Origin: Siphonodentalium dalli
Lineage: Eukaryota; Mollusca; Scaphopoda; Gadilida; Siphonodentaliidae
Reading direction: 5' to 3'
Assembly: GCA_032622095.1 (NCBI GenBank)
Contig: CP136067.1
Location: forward strand, 195,266,052 to 195,330,051
DNA: 64,000 nucleotides
Both the position numbers and the translations under genes were made by a program. Shown here piece after piece: positions 48,746-60,869 of the stretch (its first letter is position 1; each line of letters begins with the position of its first letter). Under the pieces are notes generated by a model. The model searched no databases and was not told the origin of the DNA. It saw nothing but the letters and a program-made list of their open reading frames with translations.

Positions 48746-48950
48746 TACTCAACAGAATATATGCAACAAATGAATGAATTTGAGCCATGGATCAGTGAAA
48801 AGTACACTATAATGTGCTCCATGAACGATGCAAACAACGCGGTAATTACAATGAAAATGAGTCTCGAGCCATAAACTCATTTTCATTACAATTATCATGT
48901 TGTTTACGTCGTTAAAATTCATTCATTTGTTGCATATATTCTGTTGAGTA
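48746..48950. mobile_element. TA-flanked foldback with 37-bp perfect arms
   Basis: TATACTCAACAGAATATATG... (48744-48780) is perfectly repeated in reverse at 48916-48952, with TA at both outer edges and a second palindrome (AATGAAAATGAGT and complement) inside. The right arm overlaps the end of the Tc1-like ORF, so this may be the terminal repeat of that element. Confidence 0.6.
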
Positions 48951-49375
48951 TACTTGGAGATGGTGACTTATGGTCCCATAAATGGTTGAATTTAATGTAC
49001 AGCCCCCTTGTGTTCGAACGAACATGTTGTGTTAAGTGTCCACTTGCACCACCCTTCGCTCGGATTACGTCCGGTATGACTTTGTATAGATAGTCTATCT
49101 GTCTATTGCAATACTCCAGGGTGATGCGTATCCAGAATGTCCTTATTGCCGATTTCAGCTCTTCGGTCGTGGGTTTTACCGAATTTTGTATGAAATATTT
49201 CATATGAGCCCATACTGTCTCGATCGGATTCATATCCGGAGATTCTGCAGGACTTTGCCAGTGGTTAATGTCGAAGTCTCTCATGATTGCTTCATTGATC
49301 CACTCGTGTGTTTTGGATCGTTGTCCTGGTACAGCCTGTGGCCTTGTGGGAATTGTCGCCTAATGAATCTAAGGC
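48919..49375 (-). pseudogene. Tc1/mariner transposase, C-terminal relic
   Basis: Minus strand. LYQDNDPKHTS (second catalytic Asp region) is followed, after a one-base frameshift near 49310, by NHWQSPAESPDMNPIETVW, which holds the final acidic residue in the usual SPDxNPIE context, then a normal C-terminus to the stop at 48919. The N-terminal half, including the DNA-binding domain and first Asp, is missing; upstream the sequence changes to A-rich unrelated DNA. Confidence 0.8.
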
Positions 49376-49858
49376 CAAAAAAAAAAAATGTTTTGGTTCT
49401 CAGGCCCCGCAGCATTGAATAAAAAGGGCCGCATTAGGCCTTTTTATTGCAATGCCTGATGTTATGACAAAAAAACTTACTAAATTTGAATTTTTTTGTT
49501 TTTTGGATTTTATCAACATGTCCATAGCAGATATGTGTTGAATATTAGTGTGCATTGAGCTCTTAACATGTAATGTGTTAAAAGTGATTTGCAGGCTTAC
49601 ACCATGAAGTAGATGACTACAATTAAGAAAATGATTATCTGATCCTCATGCTCTTCTTACAATTAGTCATTGTGAACAACTTACACTAATTGTAACTTTA
49701 TACAATTGAAAGGCACAGGACTAAATTCAGGATCACATATTAGAATGGGGAGTATAAATAGTAGTGGATGTCTGTGACGTCGGGGTCACTGTAGGAAAAG
49801 GTGTGGCCGTTGTGGTAACAAGAAGAGTAAAAAGTAAAATATGACAAGGAGGCGACTG
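49376..49858. other. Spacer, no gene seen
   Basis: A hairpin near 49413-49452 (AATAAAAAGGGCC facing AGGCCTTTTTATT) is the only structure noted. Confidence 0.4.
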
Positions 49859-50345
49859 TTAAAAGTCCTTGTTAATGCCCCATGGTTGGAGGGTGTGAAA
49901 AGTGAAGATCCACTCAATTTCTCTTTCTTTGCGAGCTATAGTGATGCGTTCAGATAAAGGGTCGTATTTGAGTATGTCAATGATTTGGTATTTCACGTTG
50001 TGTGGACCGTGTCCGTTTTGGTTAAAGTGCAGGGCTACCGGTTTTATGCGGTTGTGCTTGATATCTGCATAGTGTTCAAATAAACATACGTTTACTTCCC
50101 TTTTGGTTTCTCCGACATTGTTTGTTGCAATGGGAACATGTGAGTAGTTATATACAATTGCGTGTCATGCAGTTGTACTTGTATGGCCCTTTGTATCTTT
50201 TGTGGGCGACAGAGCTTCGGAACCAGGTAGGTTTTTTTAAACCTGTACACACGTCGCAATTTTCGAGTGTTTATTCAGTGAATGTACATTGTAAGTCATT
50301 TGGGCATTCATGTTCAAGCCGATTCTGTGCACCACAACGTTCAAT
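49859..50345 (-). pseudogene. Penelope-like element, GIY-YIG endonuclease relic
   Basis: Minus strand. A Cys-rich start (ENCDVC) leads to NCI-stop-LLTCSHCNKQ, then after a frameshift near 50125 NVGETKREVNV, LFEHYADIKHNR, KPVALHFNQNGH, ARKEREIEWIF and a final PWGINKDF before TAA. This is the order of the GIY-YIG nuclease at the C-terminus of Penelope-like retroelements: the GIY-like and YVGE strands, the conserved Glu in REIEWI, and the final Asn in GIN. One stop and one frameshift make it dead. No reverse transcriptase was recognised upstream. Confidence 0.75.
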
Positions 50346-50469
50346 TTGAAGCTGTTAATACCCCTTAAGCTGGGCACATGTGTTCATTTCAGTCATATTT
50401 CAGTCGAGTTTTTTTCTTATTGGAAAGAAGCGCCAATTATGTATCGAACAAGTAACTGCCTGGGTCACG
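50346..50469. other. Spacer
   Basis: Short AT-rich stretch between the Penelope-like relic and the tandem repeat. Nothing recognised. Confidence 0.4.
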
Positions 50470-51130
50470 TCCGAACTTTTTGACAAGAGTTATCCATCTT
50501 TGATGACTTTTTTGCAATTTTATCACCTGTTAGCGCGATAACTCAATAAAATATTAACTGATTTCAACCATATTTGATATATGAGTATCTTGCAACAATA
50601 TCTTGGATGAGTTCGAAAACCAGGTTTGTCCGAATTTTGTCCCCAGAGTTATGGGCCTTAGTTTGTCTATTTTTAGCATTGTTTTCACCGTTAGCGCGAT
50701 AACTGAATAAAATATTAACTGATTCAAACCATATTTGATATATGAGTCTCTTGCAACAATATCTCGGGACGAGTTTGAAAACCAGGTTTGTCCGAATTTT
50801 TTCCCCGGAGTTATGGGCCTTAGTTTGTCTATTTTTAGCATTGTTTTCACCGTTAGCGCGATAACTGAATAAAATATTAACTGATTCAAACCATATTTGA
50901 TATATGAGTCTCTTGCAACAATATCTCGGGACGAGTTTGAAAACCAGATTTGTCCAAATTTTTCCCCCGGAGTTATGGACCTTAGTTTGTCTATTTTTAG
51001 CATGTTTTCACTGTTAGCGCGATAACTCAATTAAATATTAATTGATTCAAACCATATTTGATATATGAGTCTCTTGCAATAATATCTCAGACGAGTTCGA
51101 AACCAGGTTTGTCCGACTTTTTGGGCCTTG
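50470..51130. repeat. Tandem repeat, about four units of 161-162 bp
   Basis: GTTAGCGCGATAACT recurs near 50529, 50690, 50852 and 51013. Each unit also has ACCATATTTGATATATGAGT and CAGGTTTGTCCGAATTTT. The period is close to a multiple of three, so one minus-strand frame stays open across three units. I treat this as a by-product of the period. Confidence 0.85.
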
Positions 51131-51702
51131 TGTGGGCCTTATTGCCAAGTTATTGGCAGAAGATTTTTTCGACTGCCAATAAACTCGACATAGCATCTTA
51201 GATACGTACCCCTTGTATTATATTACAAATGCTGATTGAAAATATCATGAAAATTTCGTGCAAAATGTAACACATGTGACACGGATGATCATTTCTTGGA
51301 ATGACAATTGTAATCATAACATGACGAAAGAAAATCTTTTCCAAATAAGGAGCACATGCCGGATTTGAAACTGTTTTGAAAACTGTTGTGTGAATCTTGA
51401 ATGGCTTAATCTTTTCTAGTTACATTTAAAAATTATATAATAATGCATATATGTGAGCTTTAAATATATGTTTAATCTCTATGACCTTGAAACTAGCATG
51501 GTTGGACTCTTGTCAAGGAATGCCATGATCGAGGATGTTCCGCTGCAAGAAAAGTCAAAATCCTTGACGATTTGACTTGTGGACTTAAAAGGCTTGAAAG
51601 GCTTCTGACAGATATTTATATCACAAGCATTCTTCAAAATCCTCTCCACAGAATCCAAGACTCCTTCATTGATCACACCCTTGTAATCTATTGGTCAAAT
51701 TC

Positions 51703-52075
51703 ATTAAAGACATATTATGTTCTTGTTCGGGTGTATGAAATTGATAGGTTAGTACTCAGGCGCAATGTCAACTGTGGGCATGTAGCATTCTACAAACATC
51801 GCCGAAAATCTCAAAGAAATCGACCATACCACTCCATAGATATCATCGTCTGAACTACGCATAAATATTTATGTCTCGATTCGGGACGCAACAATCGGCG
51901 ATAAACTAACGCAAATGATTTCGCCATCCAGCGTCATTGCATTTAATTGATATATAAGAATGACAGTGTGTGTGTTGGAAATTTGGATATAATATTTGTA
52001 AAAAATACTACTTTGAACAAGATTATTTTCCATTTGTATTTGATCACCCAACCGGAATGTTTCACATCACTTTAA
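51703..52075 (+). repeat. Dispersed unit, copy 3 of 4
   Basis: Counterpart of 6890-7187 in copy B. Confidence 0.6.
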
Positions 52076-52613
52076 CCTAGAAGCTCACAATTTAGATATA
52101 GCCAATTTTGAAGTAGTTTATGTTATTGTCAACATTATGTCGGTTAGTTACACTATGGAAATTGTTGGAAATTTGATGTCCAACGTAATGATGTGAAGTC
52201 TGGATCATGCTGCTTGATAACAACTCATCATTCGGTGGCCATTTAGTGACAGAAATCAAAGTTGAATGAGATTTTTTAGAGACGTTTGTTGGCTTTTTAG
52301 AAATATCAGCTGTGGCGATGGCTTGGTTGAATTAAACTATCATTGTTTACATGGAACTTCTGTGTCGAATGTCCATGAACTTGGGAAAAATATAATAGAA
52401 ATATAATTTTATTTATGTATGCACAATTGTACTGGTCAGAGACATTAGATGTCTTTCCTCCGCTATAAATGCTATCAAACACCAGATTATATTTGGAACC
52501 AGCCATGGCGAGTGACTCGAGAAGCAAGCTCTATTAGTTTCTGACCGTGCAGTAAATTGTCAATATCTTATATGAACTGTCTAGGCTGTGTTAGTATTTA
52601 CATACAAGATTAA

Positions 52614-53250
52614 CCCTTTGGGTGCCAGGGGCCGATCTCATCGGCCCTAAACCTACAAAATGAGTCTGTTAACCCTTTACCCAACAAACCGGCCAAAACC
52701 GGCCAAATAAAGCTTCAACAGCCTAAAATATCTTCGGTCTGTCTCAATAGAACCATACAAATATGGATATCATTGGAACCGGCTCCTTGACCACATTGTG
52801 ATAGTTACAGTTATGCCCTGTGCCAATGCATTATCTTATATATGCGAGTCGACCATAGGTCGCCTCGCATATATTAGAGAATGCATTGGCCTAAAACAAA
52901 TCTTTTTTTAACACATTTTATCATTTTTTTCTTACATTCTTTAACAATTTTATAATTTTTAATGTGTTAAGCCAATGCATTCTCTTATATATGCGAGGCG
53001 ACCTATGGTCGACTCGCATATATAAGAGAATGCATTGGCACAGGGCCCTTCTGTTGGGTAAAGGGTTAAAGTATATAAGAATAAATTATTAAAATTGTAA
53101 AAAATTGTAAAAAAAAAAAAAAAAAAAATTGTTAGGCCAATGCATTCTCTTCTATATGCGAGGCGACCTATGGTCAACTCGCATATATAAGAGAATGCAT
53201 TGGCACAGGGTATATGGGTTGATACAAAAATCGACCTGGCACTCGAAGGG
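52614..53250. mobile_element. TTAA-flanked piggyBac-like element, outer of a nested pair
   Basis: TTAA at 52610-52613 and 53251-53254 flanks the ends CCCTTTGGGTGCCAGG / CCTGGCACTCGAAGGG. Another TTAA element (52672-53065) is inserted near its left end. Its right half has the same GCCAATGCATTCTCTT palindrome as the inner element, so the two are relatives. Copy A has a single TTAA at 9374-9377 and no insert. Confidence 0.85.
52672..53065. mobile_element. piggyBac-like MITE, inner, sister of 467-857
   Basis: TTAA at 52668-52671 and 53066-53069, ends CCCTTTACCCAACA, near-identical to the element at 467-857 over its whole length. Confidence 0.85.
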
Positions 53251-53618
53251 TTAAAGACATACTATGGGCTTGTTCAAGTTCATGAAACTGATAAGTTAGT
53301 ATTCAGGCATTATGCCAACCTGGAGAATGTACATAGCATTCTACTAACATCGCGGAAAATTTCAAAGAAATCGGTCATACCACTCAATAGAAAACATCGT
53401 CAAAACTACGCTCAAATGTAAATATTTACATCTAGATTCGGGATGCAACAATCAAACACAAATGATTTTGCCATCCAGAGTCAGTGCCTTTAATTAGTAT
53501 ATCAAAATGATGGTGTATGTTGGCAATTTGGATTAATATTCGTAAAAAGAACAACTTTGAGCAAGATTATTCTCCATTTCTATTGGATCACCCAACTGGA
53601 GTGTTTCACAACACTTTA
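53250..53618 (+). repeat. Dispersed unit, copy 4 of 4
   Basis: Counterpart of 9373-9747; its start is the right TTAA of the nested insertion. Confidence 0.6.
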
Positions 53619-54160
53619 AAAGAACAAAACACATGGAATTCTGAGATCATGATATGGAATTCCGTTGTTATTGGATGAAAGAGGTTATGATCAGGGTAAA
53701 TTAGAGTGTCTGTGAGTTACAATCAAGCTTGAATTACTTCCTAAATTGCTTGTGGACGACACAATTACCCTGTCATCATCTCACTTATTCTATTATAATC
53801 GAGAATGTCTGATCTCAAAGAGGCTGCTAACCTTTCTCAACTATCTTATTGTAATTTGCAACTTATAGTAGATTGTAGGGACTCACATATTTTCTTGAAC
53901 ATATTTGACTTAACTTGTTTGTGAATGATCTTGAAGGCCCCTATATTTAGATTTATTTAGATGGGGGCCATATTGTCAAATATGGGCAGATATAGAGGAC
54001 TCTACTGGAGTGGATTATGGCATAATAGTTAATAACAATGTCCAGTTTATTTGGTCATTCAAACTGGGTCATTTTTGAGTGATCTAAACTAAATGGTACA
54101 CACAGTTCATTCGCACGGCTGCTTTTATATTAATTCATTGTCCTTGGGGTGTCTGTGTGT

Positions 54161-57100
54161 GGTTCAATGTTTGCTTCAGAGATGATATTAGTAATAAACG
54201 CATTTGATCTTTTCTGTACATTCCACAGCACCCCTGATAAAATCTTTCAATTGATAAAGTTCTGTTTGAACAAAAAATACCCCCAACAAAATTATTTTTT
54301 GTGTTCAATTTCTCAAAGATGATAGTTGTAATAAACACATATGATCTTTTCTGTACATTCCACGGCGCCTCTGATAAATTCTTTCATTTTAACAAGTTCT
54401 GTTAGAACATACATGTATATGGCAGATAATGTTGTCAATTTTTTTTTATCAGTTGTTCAATGTTGTCTCAAAGATGATATTAGTAATAAACACATCTGAT
54501 ATTTTCTGTACTTTACACGGTGCCTCTAATAAATTCTTTCAGTTTATCAAGTTCTGTTAGAACAAGAAATATCGCCATCAAAATTATTTTAGGTGGTTCA
54601 ATGTCTCAAAGATGATATTAGTAATAAACACATCTGATATTTTCTGTACATTCCATGGCACCTTAAATTAATTCATTTAGTTGATCAAGTTCTGTTAGAA
54701 CAAGAAATATCACCATCAAAATGATTTTAGGTGGTTCAATGTCTCAAAGATGTTATTAGTAATAAACAAATCTGATATTTTCTGTTCTTTTCACGGCGCC
54801 TCTAATGATTTCTTTCAATTGATCAAGTTCTGTTAGAACAAGAAATATCGCCATCAAAATTATTTTAATTTGTTCAATGTCTCAAAGATGATATTAGTAA
54901 TAAACACATCTGATATTTTCTGTACATTCCATGGCACCTTAAATTAATTAATTAATTCATTTAGTTGATCAAGTTCTGTTAGAACAAGAAATATCGCCAT
55001 CAAAATTATTTTAGGTGGTTCAATGAAAGCTAATATTTACAATAAACACATCTGATCTTTTCTGTACATTCTTCGGTGCCTTTAATTAATTCTTTCAGCT
55101 TATCGAGTTCTGTTTGAACAAGAAATGTTGCCAACAAAATTATTTTAGGTGGATCAATTGTCTCAAAGATGATATTAGTAATAAACAAATCTGATCTTTT
55201 CTGTACATTCCATGGCACCTTAAATTAATTCATGTAGTTGATCAAGTTCTGTTAGAACAAGAAATATCGCCATCAAAATGATTTTAGGTGGTTCAATGTC
55301 TCAAAGATGATATTAGTAATAAACACATATGATATTTTCGGTACTTTCCACGGCACCTTAAATTAATAAATTCTTTCAATTGATCAAGTTCTGTTAGAAC
55401 AAGAAATATCGCCATCAGAATTATTTTAATTTGTTCAATGTCTCAAAGATGATAATAGTAATAAACACATCTGATCTTTTCTGTACATTCCATGGCACCT
55501 TAAATTAATTCATTTAGTTGATCAAGTTCTGTTAGAACAAGAAATATCGCCATCAAAATTATTTTAGGTGGTTCAATGAAAGCTAATATTTACAATAAAC
55601 ACATCTGATCATTTCTGTACATTCTACGGTGCCTTTAATTAATTCTTTCAGCTTATCGAGTTTTGTTTGAACAAGAAATGTTGCCAACAAAATTATTTTA
55701 GGTGGATCAATTGTCTCAAAGATGATATTAGTAATAAACAAATCTGATATTTTCTGTTCTTTTCACGGCGCCTCTAATGATTTCTTTCAATTGATCAAGT
55801 TCTGTTTGAACAAGAAATATCGCCATCAAAATGATTTTAGGTGGTTCAATGTCTCAAAGATGATATTAGTAATAAACACATCTGATCTTTTCTGTACATT
55901 CCATGGCACCTTAAATTAATTCATTTAGTTGATCAAGTTCTGTTAGAACAAGAAATATCGCCAACAAAATTATTTTAGGTGGATCAATTGTCTCAAAGAT
56001 GATATTAGTAATAAACAAATCTGATATTTTCTGTTCTTTTCACGGCGCCTCTAATGATTTCTTTCAATTGATCAAGTTCTGTTTGAACAAGAAATATCGC
56101 CATCAAAATGATTTTAGGTGGTTCAATGTCTCAAAGATGATATTAGTAATAAACACATCTGATATTTTCTGTACATTCCATGGCACCTTAAATTAATTCA
56201 TTTAGTTTATCAAGTTCTGTTAGCACAAGAAATATCGCCATCAAAATGATTTTAGGTAGTTCAATGTCTCAAAGATGATATTAGTAATAAACAAATCTGA
56301 TATTTTCTGTACATTCCATGGCACCTTAAATTAATTCATTTAGTTGATCAAGTTCTGTTAGAACAAGAAATATCGCCATCAGAATTATTTTAGGTGGTTC
56401 AATGAAAGTTAATATTTACAATAAACACATCTGATCATTTCTGTACATTCTACGGTGCCTTTAATCTATTCTTTCAGCTTATCGAGTTCTGTTTGAACAA
56501 TAAATGTTGCCAACAAAATTATTTTAGGTGGTTCAATGTCTCAAAGATGATATTAGTAATAAACACATGATCTGATATTTTCTGTTCTTTTCACGGCGTC
56601 TCTAATGATTTCTTTCAATTGATCAAGTTCTGTTTGAACAAGAAATATCGCCATCAAAATGATTTTAGGTGGTTCAATGTCTCAAAGATGATATTAGTAA
56701 TAAACACATCTGATATTTTCTGTACATTCCATGGCACCTTAAATTAATTCATTTAGTTTATCAAGTTCTGTTAGCACAAGAAATATCGCCATCAAAATGA
56801 TTTTAGGTGGTTCAATGTCTCAAAGATGATATTAGTAATAAACAAATCTGATATTTTCTGTACATTCCATGGCACCTTAAATTAATTCATTTAGTTTATC
56901 AAGTTCTGTTAGAACAAGAAATATCGCCATCAGAATTATTTTAGGTGGTTCAATGAAAGTTAATATTTACAATAAACACATCTGATCATTTCTGTACATT
57001 CTACGGTGCCTTTAATCTATTCTTTCAGCTTATCGAGTTCTGTTTGAACAATAAATGTTGCCAACAAAATTATTTTAGGTGGTTCAATGTCTCAAAGATG

Positions 57101-58010
57101 ATATTAGTAATAAACACATGATCTGATATTTTCTGTTCTTTTCACGGCGCCTCTAATGATTTCTTTCAATTGATCAAGTTCTGTTAGAACAAGAAATATC
57201 GCCATCAAAATTATTTTAGGTAGTTCAATGTCTCAAAGATGATATTAGTAATAAACACATCTGATATTTTCTGTTCTTTTCACGGCGCCTCTAATGATTT
57301 CTTTCAATTGATCAAGTTCTGTTAGAACATATATGGCAGATAATGTTGTCAAATTTCAGTTTATCAAGTTCTGTTAGAACAAGAAATATCGCCATCAAAA
57401 TGATTTTAGGTGGTTCAATGTCTCAAAGATGATATTAGTAATAAACACATCTGATATTTTCTGTTCTTTTCACGGCGCCTCTAATGATTTCTTTCAATTG
57501 ATCAAGTTCTGTTAGAACATATATGGCAGATAATGTTGTCAAATTTCAGTTTATCAAGTTCTGTTAGAACAAGAAATATCGCCATCAAAATGATTTTAGG
57601 TGGTTCAATGTCTCAAAGATGATATTAGTAATAAACACATCTGATATTTTCTGTACATTCCATGGCACCTTAAATTAATTCATTTAGTTTATCAAGTTCT
57701 GTTAGGACAATAAATATCGCCATCAGAATTATTTTAGGTGGTTCAATGAAAGTTAATATTTACAATAAACACATCTGATCTTTTCTGTACATTCTACCGT
57801 GCCTTGAATCAATTCTTTCAGCTTATCGAGTTCTGTTTGAACAAGAAATGTTGCCAACAAAATTATTTTAGGTGGTTCAATGTCTCAAAGATGATATTAG
57901 TAATAAACACATCTGATTTTTTCTTTACTTTTCACGACGCCTAATGAATTGTTTCAATTGATCAAGTTCTGTTAGAACAAGAAATATCGCCATCATAATT
58001 ATTTTAGTTG
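54161..58010 (+). repeat. Tandem array, about 28 units of 136-139 bp, copy B
   Basis: Same family and first and last units as 11306-17010. The CACGACGCCTAATGAA version, abundant in copy A, appears only once here, at the end. Two adjacent composite units carry ACATATATGGCAGATAATGT (near 57327 and 57517), against one at that position in copy A. Confidence 0.95.
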
Positions 58011-58318
58011 GTTAATTAAATGCATCTGATCAATTATGATTTTCTGGTAATGGACACGTTTTGTTTGCCATTGAACAAGGCGCAATAAAAATATTTATAT
58101 CCCCAGCAACAAGGGAGAGATAAGGGAACAAAGTATTGTGATAAAGACTACCTATGTTGTTGAAAAGAATTTTTATCAAATTTACAAAACAATAGGTAGC
58201 CAAAAATAATAAAATTCTTATAACATTATTACAATTCTTATAACAGTGGGTCGGAAAACACCAAGAGATGAGGGCAAGAAGCACCAATGATTGTCTGAGA
58301 CTCACCCTCTGTAATAGG

Positions 58319-58319
<1 letters not shown>

Positions 58320-58359
<40 letters not shown>
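58320..58359. repeat. Poly-C tract, 40 bases
   Basis: Counterpart of 38880-38918. Here CTGTAATAGGA separates it from the ACTCACC of the shared flank. Confidence 0.9.
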
Positions 58360-58743
58360 ACACCCTGCTTGGCTTGAACGAACAAATGACGCAAATGGTT
58401 ACTGAAGGAATGATGTGATATAGTAACAGTATGCAAGAATGACAATGATCTGACTAGGGTGTGATCTGAACATTAAATCACCTGGCAGTAATAAAGAATG
58501 ATAATTGAAAGGTATACATGAGTAGAAAATGACAATAACTCACAAGCGCCCAACAACAGTGATTGCCTAATAATCGTGAAGGGTGGAGATAAGGATGGAA
58601 GTAACGATAGTCATGGCAATTGTACTCCATGACTCAATGCCTATAATATTGGAAATATCATCAAATTAGATAATCAGACTGAAGCTGTTCTTTTTTGAAA
58701 CGAGGACTGGAATAAAAATGCCATGTAACAAACATTTCCGAAA

Positions 58744-60434
58744 TCATGCGACGGGTTGAGGTGTAAACACAGGCATCCGTGGTGCTGCCTTCATGTACAA
58801 CTCGTACTGTATGTAGTTCCAGGACAAATTTGGATTGAATTGACGGAACTGTCGATCATAATAGGACCAACTGTAACCAGCCCGAACCATCTTAAGAATC
58901 CGCATTAGATAGCTCATGAGACTGGGAATGTGTGACGGGAATTTGGCCGAGTAAATAATCATGAAAATTACAAAAGCATCAGGCCATTGGTTGATGTCAG
59001 AAATGACTTTGGTTGGTTTTGGTTGCACAAAAAATACCTGAGCCTGAGTACCAATATTGATTCCCATGTTTACTGGATCTAAAATATTAGCATTATGATC
59101 ATGGTCTGGCAATAAAGAAGCCAGAGGAATAAATTCATTGGCCCAGATTTGAGCCCGGACTTTGGCAGCAACATGAGCGTCCAAAGGCGTAGCAAATGAA
59201 ACGAAGTCGAGCTGAGGCATACCAGGCAGTGAAGATGATGAAGCGTCCTAAGGGTAGGGCGAGTCTGGAAGTCCCAAAACTGAAGGCGACTGAACACCAG
59301 AAACCGGAATGGAAGGTAACAGCACCAGGGGTGCAGTGACAGCTGATGGAACGTCCCAAGGGGCCGGATGGCCGGTGAAGGGCACTGAAGCATGCTGAAA
59401 GTCTGGGACCGCTACAGATGACAGAACGTCCCAAGGGGCCAGATGGCCGGTGTATGGAGCTGAGGCATGCTGAATGTCTGAAAATGAGGCGCAGGAGCGT
59501 AACCTGAAGATAAACAGGCAGGCTGAGAGTTGATATCAGAAGACACAGAGCTCGGAAGTGCATAAGTGCAGTGAACTCCTGAAGAGCCAGAATGTCCCAA
59601 GGACAGCACCGTGGACGGAAGTGGGAGCTGTCAGAAACGAACAGGTCCAAGCTGGAATGTGTAAACTTGAAGCTGGAGCAAGCCTTGAAATAGTGTGTCT
59701 GTCATTTGCAAATTGAGGTCCCCAGAGGGTGAATTTAGTGATGCTACCCCACATGGCGGGCTAGCATCACCAAATTCACCCTCTGGGAACCTCATTCTGC
59801 TGAGGTGTAAGCAGAATGAGGTCCCCAGAGGGTGAATTTGGTGATGCTAGCCCACTGCGGGGGTAGCATCACTAAATTCACCCTCTGAGGACCTCATTCT
59901 GCAAATGACAGACACACTATTTCAAGGCTTGAGCTGGAGCCGGAAAGTAGTGAGGCAATGATACTCTGGATACAGGACAGTGATGTGGATGAGTCCCAGG
60001 CCAAGCTGAGGTGATTCCCAAGCTAGGTAGTCAGCGGAGGCATGGCTGCATCCTGTGTAAATTAACGACGACTGATGAACAGAAGCTGATGGTTAAACAG
60101 GCCAGCGGAGGCATGGCTGCATCCTGTGTAAATTAACGACGACTTATGAACAGAAGCTGATGGTTAAACAGGCCACAACTGATGTCCAAGACCCGGAGTT
60201 GATAATGTAGAACCAGGAGGAAGGCTGCCAGAACTGAGATGCATATGGATGAAAAGTCGGGTTAACTGATGAAGCTGCCATCACAACAGGAGCTGGTTGG
60301 CTAGGTGACGAGACAGCAGATGACGGAATGTGTAGAACAGGCGCACCAGACGGATGTGGCAGAGGAGGACATCCACGACGAGGGCGCTGTGCAGGAGTCC
60401 TTGATGAAATAGCTGAAGAACGTTTCGGTGACAT
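58744..60434 (-). pseudogene. Retroelement gag-like relic, copy B
   Basis: Same relic as 39342-40719. Here the C-terminal domain is one 158-codon frame (58744-59220). One in-frame TAG sits just upstream in the Pro/Ser-rich linker frame. A 253-bp hAT-type MITE (59679-59931) and a 71-bp tandem duplication (from about 60032) interrupt the linker. Order on the minus strand: Ser/Pro-rich N-terminus, linker, then the YYDRQFR domain. Confidence 0.5.
59679..59931. mobile_element. hAT-type MITE, double palindrome
   Basis: 253 bp, ends CAAGCCTTGAAATAGTGTG and complement, exact 8-bp duplication AGCTGGAG (59671-59678 and 59932-59939). Two palindromes sit in tandem inside. Copy A has the unoccupied AGCTGGAG at 40288-40295. 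Confidence 0.92.
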
Positions 60435-60869
60435 GCTGTGCAAGTTCTTACTGTAAAGAAACAAAACAACAACTAAATAGTACTATACAAGGAAACCGCA
60501 CGCACCCACAGTGGCGAAGGACGTCAAAATACTGCACCCTGTATGGTGGCCCCTAAGCCCCCGAAAGGATATTAAAGGTTGGGACCACTACTATGAATCT
60601 TCATACTGAATAAAAATATTTAACACCATTAAGCGAGAATACTGACGGAAGATTTAATGAGATTGAAGGCGTAAATCTTGTAACATAAAATGCAATAGTT
60701 GGACAACAAAAGCCGGCTAGAGGTAAAAAACCAAGTAAATTGGACTGGCAACACCGCATTATCAAACAAAGCCAATTAATTTCTCTGGTGGCTGAATCCG
60801 TCTTAGAACAAATAGTGTGATAAGCAGAGCCTTGTGATAAATGAACTGCCACAGAAACCAACCATTTTT

